From NCBI GenBank assembly GCA_026786335.1, contig JAJAYG010000434.1, positions 1 through 12,814 of the forward strand: a DNA stretch of 12,814 bases. Direction: 5' to 3'. The position numbers were made by a program, and so were the translations under genes. Origin of the DNA: Chitinophagales bacterium. Its GTDB lineage: Bacteria; Bacteroidota; Bacteroidia; Chitinophagales; UBA10324. The notes beneath the pieces were generated by a model. It did not search any database. It saw only the letters and a list, made by a program, of their open reading frames with translations, and was not told the DNA's origin. Numbering within the stretch: the stretch's first letter is position 1; each line of letters starts with the position of its first letter. Shown here in pieces: positions 6,533 through 12,169 of the stretch.

Positions 6533-7474
6533 ATGAAAAAAATCCTCCTTCTCCTTTTTGTATGTCCATTGTTTCTTTCTGCGCAAGAAAAACTTTCGGA
6601 AAATAATTACCGCATTTATTCCGTGAAACTCGATAAGGAGGTTTTGCTGAATGATATTGCCGAAGAAATGAAAATTTATGATGTTCTTTTTTTTGGTGAA
6701 GAGCATAATGATTCTGTCGGACATTATCTTCAACTTGAACTTCTGAAAAGGATGTACAAATCTTATGGCGATAAAATTTCGCTTTCAATGGAAATGTTTG
6801 AAACCGATTGTCAGTTGGTATTGAATGAATATTTACAAGGACAAATAAGAGAAAAAAACTTCCTGAAAGAAGCAAGGGCATGGAGCAATTACAGGGACTA
6901 TAAACCAATGATTGAGTTTGCAAGAGAAAAGAAGATGGATGTGATTGCCGCTAATGCACCTGCCCGTTATGTTAATCTCGCAGCCAGAAAAAGCAGGAAT
7001 GCCTTGTTGGAACTTTCTGATTTTGCAAAATCTTTTCTTCCGCCTTTACCTTATGATACCGCCGCAGGTGGGTATTATGTAAAACTCAAAGCAGTTTCGC
7101 ACATGCCACCTGCTGCACTCAAAGACACGACAAAAGAAGACACAGTAAAAATGCCTAAGGTGCAAACTTTTCAAATGCCTGCATACGGAATACATTCGCA
7201 ATCACTTTGGGATGCAACAATGGCATATTCTATTTCTCAATACCTTAAAAAACACAAAGGCAAAAAAATCATGCAGGTAAACGGGAAGTTTCACAGTGAT
7301 GAGGGTTTCGCCATTGTAACGCAACTGAGAAAATACAGCCCCAAAACAAAATCTCTTATCATCTCCACTGCAAGCGATGATTCTTTCCCAAACATTGAGT
7401 GGAGCACATACAAAAAATTTGGCGACTACATTATTATCACTGATCCAAAAGTGCAAAGGACATTTAAGGAATAA
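6533..7474 (+). CDS. ChaN-like haem-binding uptake (Tiki superfamily) protein
   Basis: 313 residues with a Sec signal peptide (MKKILLLLFVCPLFLSA, cut before Gln18). Cys11 is not in a lipobox, so it is probably soluble and exported. The ChaN/EreA-like set is visible in order: VLFFGEEHND (51-60, GEEH), a helix QLELLKRMY, SLSMEMFETD (84-92), YRDYKPMIEFAREKKMDVIAANAP (split by helix; NAP at 141-143), QSLWDATMAYSI (223-234) and MQVNGKFHSDEG (247-258). These residues build the conserved pocket of the family. ChaN from Campylobacter binds haem pairs and other members are proposed metalloproteases, so the substrate here is open. An insertion-like low-complexity segment (HMPPAALKDTTKEDTVKMPK, 190-209) sits before the last motifs. 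It lies inside the region bounded by the 64-bp direct repeats, with gene stubs on both sides, so it may be a later arrival. Confidence 0.85.
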   Translation: MKKILLLLFVCPLFLSAQEKLSENNYRIYSVKLDKEVLLNDIAEEMKIYDVLFFGEEHNDSVGHYLQLELLKRMYKSYGDKISLSMEMFETDCQLVLNEYLQGQIREKNFLKEARAWSNYRDYKPMIEFAREKKMDVIAANAPARYVNLAARKSRNALLELSDFAKSFLPPLPYDTAAGGYYVKLKAVSHMPPAALKDTTKEDTVKMPKVQTFQMPAYGIHSQSLWDATMAYSISQYLKKHKGKKIMQVNGKFHSDEGFAIVTQLRKYSPKTKSLIISTASDDSFPNIEWSTYKKFGDYIIITDPKVQRTFKE

Positions 7475-7585
7475 TTTATAGACAGGCAGTGTTAATATTA
7501 TTTAAAGTTACGGAATCCGCTTATTCATTTAAATGCAGAGTTTGTATTTAGTCTTCTTTCACTCTAATAAATCAAATTATTAAAC

Positions 7586-7738
7586 GGACAAAACTAATTT
7601 TATAAAAATAAAAATATGAAGACAGTAGAACAAATAACCGTAACTTTCCTCTGGTCAGCAGGAACAATAACAGGTTCAAGTGTTTCCCTACTTATCTGCT
7701 GCAGGCTTGACAACTTTTTGGTTGTAGCTTGGATCTAA
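7586..7738 (+). pseudogene. 5' stub of a lost gene, copy 2 (MKTVEQITVTF...)
   Basis: ATG 7616 opens a 40-codon frame (MKTVEQITVTFLWSAG then TITGSSVSLLICC..., TAA 7736-7738), preceded by GGACAAAACT at 7586. It shares leader and N-terminus with the stub at 6466. The hydrophobic segment could be a signal anchor or first membrane helix. After about codon 28 the reading loses protein character. Parent family not recognised. Confidence 0.45.
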
Positions 7739-7878
7739 AAGGAATTGAGAAAGTAAGGGTGACAGCAGTACATTGAAGTAAAAAACTAAATTTCCCAGCA
7801 TGATATTTCTCCTCTCCAATAAAAACTACGCAAACGTCCGTACTACAGAATTTAAAAATGAATTATCCGAAATAAATA

Positions 7879-7998
7879 ATGACCACTCCCGAATTTTGGC
7901 AACTGTTAGCACGTCTTGGCATGTTCCTCTACGGAATGTTTCATTTGGAAGATGCCATGAAACGTATTACTGAAAGAAAACCTATTCCACTGAAATAA
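7879..7998 (+). pseudogene. N-terminal stub of a Na/Pi-cotransporter II-type protein
   Basis: 39 codons: MTTPEFWQLLARLGMFLYGM, then FHLEDAMKRITERKPIPLK and TAA. The opening FWQLLAxLGxFLxGMxxLEdAxK is the standard start of Na/Pi-cotransporter II-related proteins (PF02690, then PhoU in many bacteria), which are normally several hundred residues. The usual next segment (GRxFKKFLRK...) is absent and the frame closes. The rest of the gene is therefore deleted. A possible last piece is the frame at 8012-8116. Confidence 0.65.
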
Positions 7999-8011
7999 TA
8001 TTGTAATAGGA

Positions 8012-8116
8012 ATGAAAAATAATAAAATCTCTTATATATCCTTTGTTGAAGCATCGTCATATAAACATGCAGTTAACAAAGAGATGTTGCAGATGGTAAA
8101 TGAACTTACGAAATGA
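8012..8116 (+). pseudogene. Short frame overlapping the dehydrogenase start, possible 3' remnant
   Basis: 34 codons (MKNNKISYISFVEASSYKHA, then VNKEMLQMVNELTK) ending in TGA 8114-8116, which overlaps the dehydrogenase ATG (8113) as ATGA. The end (EMLQMVNELTK) reads like the terminal helix of a longer protein. Its place 13 bases after the Na/Pi stub makes it plausible as the C-terminal end (PhoU-like helix) of the same deleted gene. Alternatively it is a small cistron that couples translation to ldhA. Identity not established. Confidence 0.35.
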
Positions 8117-9108
8117 AAACAGCTCTATATAGCAATCACAACTTCGAGAAAAATTATTTGCTCAACGCAAACAACGGCAAGCATGAACTAATAATTCTGG
8201 ATACTCCGTTAAACTTGCAAACAGCAAGTCTTGCTGAAGGGTGCAAAGCAGTTGCTCTTTTTGTAAGTGATGATGCCTCTGCTCCAGTACTCGAAAAATT
8301 AAATCAACTGGGTGTAAAATTTATTGCATTACGCTCTGCGGGATTCAATAATGTGAACATCAAAAGAGCAAAGGAACTTGGAATTAAAGTAGCGCGTGTT
8401 CCCGATTATTCGCCTTATGCAGTGGCTGAGCACACGATAGCATTAATGCTTGCACTGAACAGAAAAATTATTCGCTCACATATCCGCATCATGGAGCAAA
8501 ACTTTTCATTGGATGGTCTTGTGGGTTTTGATATGCACGGAAAAACTGTTGGAATTATTGGAATAGGGAAAATCGGAAGTGTTATTGCCAAAATACTTTA
8601 TGGCTTCGGATGCAAATTATTGGCGTTTGATAAAATGGAGAATGAAGAACTGAAAGAAAAATATAATGTGGAATATACTGATTGCATGACGCTATGTAAA
8701 AGTTCAGATATAATTACACTACATGCGCCCTTGACGGAAGAAACAAAATACATCATCAATAAAAAATGCATTGCCGGTATGAAAGCGGGTGTTATGCTGA
8801 TTAACACGAGCAGAGGTGCGCTGGTAAACACAAAGGATGTGATTGATGCTTTAAAGACTGGTCATATCGGGTATTTCGGTATGGATGTGTATGAGGAAGA
8901 AGCAGGACTTTTTTTTGAAGACCACTCCGAAGATATTTTGCAGGATGATACCATTGCAAGATTGATGTCATTTAAAAATGTCATCATCACAAGTCACCAG
9001 GCGTTTTTAACTGATACTGCTTTGAAAAATATTGCAGAAACTACCATTTACAATCTTGATTGCTTCGAACAAAATGTGGTAAGTAAAAATGAATTGACCC
9101 AAAAATAA
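8113..9108 (+). CDS. ldhA: D-lactate dehydrogenase (LdhA type, NAD-dependent)
   Basis: 331 residues, close to the 329 of Escherichia coli LdhA. It reduces pyruvate to D-lactate with NADH in the cytosol, reoxidising NADH in fermentation. D-isomer 2-hydroxyacid dehydrogenase layout: substrate-domain start MKTALYSNHNFEK, LRSAGFNNVNI (73-83), VPDYSPYAVAEHTIALMLAL (96-115), nucleotide site GIGKIG (150-155) followed by Asp173, HAPLTEET (204-211), NTSRGALVNT (231-240; catalytic Arg234), MDVYEEEAGLFFEDHS (257-272; catalytic Glu263) and SHQAFLT (294-300; catalytic His295). The VYExExxLFFED and HQAFLT segments point to LdhA proper rather than other 2-hydroxyacid dehydrogenases. The start overlaps an upstream stop (ATGA). 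Downstream, only 6 bases separate its TAA from the ATP-cone 3' remnant before the ATPase, so it is likely co-transcribed with the ATPase. Confidence 0.92.
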   Translation: MKTALYSNHNFEKNYLLNANNGKHELIILDTPLNLQTASLAEGCKAVALFVSDDASAPVLEKLNQLGVKFIALRSAGFNNVNIKRAKELGIKVARVPDYSPYAVAEHTIALMLALNRKIIRSHIRIMEQNFSLDGLVGFDMHGKTVGIIGIGKIGSVIAKILYGFGCKLLAFDKMENEELKEKYNVEYTDCMTLCKSSDIITLHAPLTEETKYIINKKCIAGMKAGVMLINTSRGALVNTKDVIDALKTGHIGYFGMDVYEEEAGLFFEDHSEDILQDDTIARLMSFKNVIITSHQAFLTDTALKNIAETTIYNLDCFEQNVVSKNELTQK

Positions 9109-9113
9109 TATTT

Positions 9114-9176
9114 TGTCAGCGGGTAAATTTAATTATGAACGAAGCACATGCTTTAGGTAAAAACATTCACTCATGA
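9114..9176 (+). pseudogene. 3' remnant of a second ATP-cone nuclease gene
   Basis: Read in frame it gives CQRVNLIMNEAHALGKNIHS and TGA 9174-9176, against GQRINLIMNEAHALCKGIQS at the end of the intact gene at 5537-6382. The differences are protein-like (Ile/Val, Cys/Gly, Gly-Ile-Gln/Asn-Ile-His), so this was a real diverged paralogue, not a recent copy. Similarity stops sharply at about 9113, just after the ldhA stop. The TGA overlaps the ATPase ATG. An ATG at 9135 could still translate 13 codons of it, which may keep translational coupling to the ATPase. Confidence 0.8.
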
Positions 9177-9178
9177 GC
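9115..9178 (+). repeat. Direct repeat copy 2, before the P-type ATPase
   Basis: Partner of 6321-6384, ungapped, 57 of 64 identical, offset 2794 bases. It includes the last codons of the ATP-cone family and the first codons (ATGAGCA) of the ATPase. Confidence 0.85.
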
Positions 9179-11872
9179 AATATTAAATATCCAATTGATT
9201 CTCCACATTCTTTTTCAAAGGAAGAAATCAGCAAAGAACTTTCAACAGACTTTGAAAAGGGTTTATCAGAAAGTGAAGTGTCGGAACGGCAAAATTTATT
9301 TGGAAAAAACAATATTGAACAGAAAAAAAAGAAGCATCCGGTATTAATTTTTCTTTCGCAGTTTGCCAGCCCTATGGTTTACATGCTGTTAGTAGCTGCC
9401 GGGTTATCTTTCTTTTTCAAAGAATGGTTGGAGGGTTATGCAATTCTTTTAGTCATTCTCATCAATGCCCTTATCGGTTTTTTTATGGAATACCAGGCAG
9501 AGCGTTCAATGGAAGCATTGAAAAAAATGACACAAGTAAATGCAAAAGTTATTCGTGACAGTAAGCTGATTGAAATTCCTTCTTCAGAAATTGTTCCCGG
9601 TGATATTTTATTTCTTGAAGCAGGAGATATGATTCTTGCCGATGCAAGAATATTTAACACATCGCAGGCGCAGGCAGATGAATCAGCACTGACAGGTGAA
9701 TCCATGCCAGTTGAAAAAGAAGAAAAGAATTTAGAGAAAGATACCTCGCTTGCCGAGCGTGTCAACATGCTGTATAAAGGAACTTTTCTTACAAAAGGAA
9801 ATGTAAAAGCACTTGTTAGCGGAACAGGAATGCAAACAGAATTTGGAAAAATTGCTTCCATGGTTGAGGCAGCCGACCAATCGGTAACACCACTTGAAAA
9901 AAAACTGCAGGAGTTCAGCAAGAAATTAATTATGATAACAATTGCACTTGTAGTAATTATTTTCATTACCGGGCTTTTGTCCGGTGATAAGGTTCTTGAA
10001 CTCCTGGAAACATCCATAGCGCTTGCAGTGGCTGCAATTCCCGAAGGGCTTGCGATAGTCGCCACATTAGCGCTTGCACAAGGCATGATGAAGATGGCAA
10101 AGCACAATGTTCTTGTAAAAAAATTAGAAGCTGTGGAAACCCTTGGCGGAACAAATATTATTTGCACAGATAAAACAGGAACACTTACGCAAAACATAAT
10201 TGAAGTAAGCACGATAGCAACAGGCGAAGGAACGATGGAAATAAAATTGAATCCTTCAGCGCGAAAAATGGAAATTATTTCTAAAGATAATTTTTCTGAA
10301 AGCAAGAGCTTTCAACTCATCAAACAAATAGCGGTGTTGTGCAACACGGCCGAACTTGCTATTAATAATAATGAATTGAAAGAAGTGGGCGACCCGCTTG
10401 AAACGGGATTATTAAAATTCGCTTACTGCAATCAAATAGATATTATTCCATACAGAAATCAATTTCCAAAAATCAAAGAAGAACCTTTCTCTTCTGAAAC
10501 ACGCATTATGGCTACGCTGCACAAAGCAGATTCGAAAAGTTTTGTTGCGGCTAAAGGTGCTGTGGAAGAATTAATAAAATGCTGCAGTTCAATTTTGGAA
10601 AAAGAAGAAGTAAAAACTTTTGACGAAGCACTTAAAACAAAATGGAAAAATGATTCTGAAAAGTTTTCTGCTGCAGGATGGCGCATAATTGCAATGGCTT
10701 ATAAGGATGCTGATGAATCAACTACTGATTTAACAAGCAATCTTGTTTTTGTAGGATTGACAGGAATGCTTGACCCGTTAAGAGAAGAAGTATTTGCAGC
10801 GATTCAGGAATGCAAGTCTGCGGGAATAAAAGTGGTGATGATTACAGGCGACCATCCAGCCACTGCAAAAAATATTGCGATGAAATTAGGTTTGCTCGAA
10901 TCGGAAAATGAAATTGTGATTCATGGTAAAGAAATGAATGACTATGAAAATCTTTCGTCAGAGGAAAAGAAAAGATGGACTGCAGCCAAAGTATTTGCAC
11001 GTGTTAGTCCTAAACAAAAATTAGATTTGGTTGCAGTGTTGCAGGAAGACAAATCTGTGGTAGGCATGACTGGTGACGGAGTAAATGATGCGCCCGCTTT
11101 AAAGAAATCAGACATAGGAATTGCAATGGGTTTGCGCGGCACACAAGTGGCACAGGAAGTTGCGGATATGATTCTTAAAGATGATTCATTCACATCCATT
11201 GTGATTGCAATAAAACAAGGTAGAATCATTTTTGAAAACATACGGAAATTTGTGGTGTTTCTTCTTTCCTGTAATATCAGCGAATTGTTAATTGTGTTTG
11301 TAGCATCTGTATTTAATTTTCATTTCAGTTTATTTGCGCTGCAGATTTTATACATCAATCTTGTTACCGATGTGTTGCCTGCTTTGGCATTAGGAGTAAC
11401 GGAGGGCAGCGATTCCATTATGAAACAACCTCCGCGCAATTCCAATGAACCAATTATAGACAGGCAGCGATGGAAATCCATTTTTGTTTATTCAACCGTC
11501 ATGGCTGCATGCACTCTGGGCGCAGCTTTATTTGCTCATTCTACCATGCACACATCTAAAGCATGGAATCCGGAACTGTGCAATAACATTTTATTCATCA
11601 CGCTTATTCTGTGTCAGCTCTGGCATGTTTTAAATATGACAACAGATAACTCAAAATCATTTTTCAAATCAGATGTGTTCAGGAATAAATATGTTTGGTA
11701 TGCTACTGTCATTTGTCTTGTAATAACCATTGGCGCGTATTTCGTTCCGCCTGTTGCTAAAGTTTTATCGCTAATTCCTCCAAGCTGGCAAGACCTTTCA
11801 ATAATGTTTGGATTCAGTCTGCTTTCCCTTGTAATTAATCAGATTTTAAAACGAACAAAAATTATTTTATGA
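9173..11872 (+). CDS. P2A-type (Ca2+-ATPase-like) cation-transporting P-type ATPase
   Basis: 899 residues, full length for the group. It uses ATP to move a cation, most likely Ca2+ outward, across the inner membrane. Order: N-terminal cation ATPase domain (SFSKEEISKEL, LSESEVSERQNLFGKN), M1-M2 (about 58-105), actuator TGES (174-177), M4 AVAAIPEGLA (285-294, Glu291), phosphorylation site CTDKTGTLT (331-339, Asp333), nucleotide domain with KGAVEEL (461-467), MITGDHPAT (556-564), TGDGVNDAP (633-641), M5 SCNISELL (699-706, Asn701 and Glu704), M6 INLVTDVLPALALG (728-741, Asn729, Thr732, Asp733), and four C-terminal helices to 899. Glu291, Asn701/Glu704 and Asn729/Thr732/Asp733 match both Ca2+ sites of SERCA. 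The M8 glutamate (SERCA Glu908) appears to be Gln815, so a different stoichiometry or ion is possible. The start is coupled by ATGA to an ATP-cone remnant, and its stop overlaps another ATG. Confidence 0.92.
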   Translation: MSNIKYPIDSPHSFSKEEISKELSTDFEKGLSESEVSERQNLFGKNNIEQKKKKHPVLIFLSQFASPMVYMLLVAAGLSFFFKEWLEGYAILLVILINALIGFFMEYQAERSMEALKKMTQVNAKVIRDSKLIEIPSSEIVPGDILFLEAGDMILADARIFNTSQAQADESALTGESMPVEKEEKNLEKDTSLAERVNMLYKGTFLTKGNVKALVSGTGMQTEFGKIASMVEAADQSVTPLEKKLQEFSKKLIMITIALVVIIFITGLLSGDKVLELLETSIALAVAAIPEGLAIVATLALAQGMMKMAKHNVLVKKLEAVETLGGTNIICTDKTGTLTQNIIEVSTIATGEGTMEIKLNPSARKMEIISKDNFSESKSFQLIKQIAVLCNTAELAINNNELKEVGDPLETGLLKFAYCNQIDIIPYRNQFPKIKEEPFSSETRIMATLHKADSKSFVAAKGAVEELIKCCSSILEKEEVKTFDEALKTKWKNDSEKFSAAGWRIIAMAYKDADESTTDLTSNLVFVGLTGMLDPLREEVFAAIQECKSAGIKVVMITGDHPATAKNIAMKLGLLESENEIVIHGKEMNDYENLSSEEKKRWTAAKVFARVSPKQKLDLVAVLQEDKSVVGMTGDGVNDAPALKKSDIGIAMGLRGTQVAQEVADMILKDDSFTSIVIAIKQGRIIFENIRKFVVFLLSCNISELLIVFVASVFNFHFSLFALQILYINLVTDVLPALALGVTEGSDSIMKQPPRNSNEPIIDRQRWKSIFVYSTVMAACTLGAALFAHSTMHTSKAWNPELCNNILFITLILCQLWHVLNMTTDNSKSFFKSDVFRNKYVWYATVICLVITIGAYFVPPVAKVLSLIPPSWQDLSIMFGFSLLSLVINQILKRTKIIL

Positions 11873-11962
11873 ACAAAACAATTCTAAATACAGCGGCATT
11901 ATTCACAACATGTTTTTTCTTACAGTTATGATTCGGAGACATGGTTAACTGATCAGAAATAA
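11869..11962 (+). pseudogene. Frameshifted remnant of a secreted, possibly thioredoxin-like gene
   Basis: ATG 11869 overlaps the ATPase stop (ATGA) and opens MNKTILNTAALFTTCFFLQL, a signal-peptide-like start that closes at TGA 11929-11931. In the next frame 11924-11962 gives SYDSETWLTDQK and a stop. That phrase resembles the ETWLTDFEKA start of Bacteroidota exported thioredoxin-family proteins. The pieces fit a gene that lost one or two bases and nearly all of its body. The signal-peptide start is fairly clear; the thioredoxin link is weak. Confidence 0.4.
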
Positions 11963-11982
11963 AGTTTGAGCGGATAAAAAAC

Positions 11983-12023
11983 ACACCTGCTAATTATAGC
12001 TAACACTTTCGAGCAAAAGGTGT
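11983..12023. terminator. Weak hairpin after the ATPase series, uncertain terminator
   Basis: ACACCTGCT (11983-11991) can pair with AGC-AAA-AGGTGT (12012-12023), giving a 9-bp stem with an AAA bulge and a 20-base loop. No T-run follows (AATTACC), so a classical intrinsic terminator is not supported. Its place between the ATPase series and the helicase is the main reason to list it. Confidence 0.2.
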
Positions 12024-12157
12024 AATTACCTATTCATATTGATCTCATCGTATATTTAAAGTGATCTATAATTATGTTTCCCGTCAAATAAAATTCATGT
12101 GGAAAAATTTTCCATGCAAGAATCCTGTAACTATCATTCACCTTCTCACTTTACAAT

Positions 12158-12165
12158 TACTTTTG
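12158..12165 (+). promoter_or_regulatory. Candidate Bacteroidota -7 box before the helicase
   Basis: TACTTTTG fits the TANNTTTG consensus. It ends 4 bases before the GTG start at 12170. No good -33 TTTG is visible at the usual spacing. If used, transcription would begin at or near the GTG, giving a leaderless or nearly leaderless message. Confidence 0.25.
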
Positions 12166-12169
12166 AAAC

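Larger units (their letters stand above)
7475..8112. other. Gene-free stretch holding stubs of several lost genes
   Basis: 638 bases without an intact gene. Listed separately are a 5' stub (7586-7738), a Na/Pi cotransporter start (7879-7998) and a short reading frame abutting the dehydrogenase (8012-8116). The interval 7475-7585 contains TTATAGACAGGCAG (7476-7489), which also occurs in the P-type ATPase at 11454-11467. The interval 7739-7878 holds nothing I recognise. Confidence 0.6.

Noticed and set aside
6450..6923. 157-codon minus-strand frame over the start of the ChaN-like gene
   Set aside because: It overlaps the signal peptide and GEEH motif of the clear plus-strand gene and has no protein-like features of its own.
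7803..7976. Frame starting MIFLLSNKNYANV overlapping the Na/Pi stub
   Set aside because: It runs in a different frame through the recognisable Na/Pi N-terminus and shows no family resemblance.
6321..9178. Reading the 64-bp repeats as target-site duplications or attachment sites of a mobile element
   Set aside because: The repeats are coding ends with codon-level substitutions, and no transposase, integrase or terminal inverted repeats lie between them. Gene duplication explains them better.
9436..10305. Long 289-codon open frame on the minus strand inside the P-type ATPase gene
   Set aside because: It is antisense to an intact gene with all family motifs. Its composition is Ser/Thr/Ala-rich as expected from the reverse of this codon usage, with no recognisable domain.
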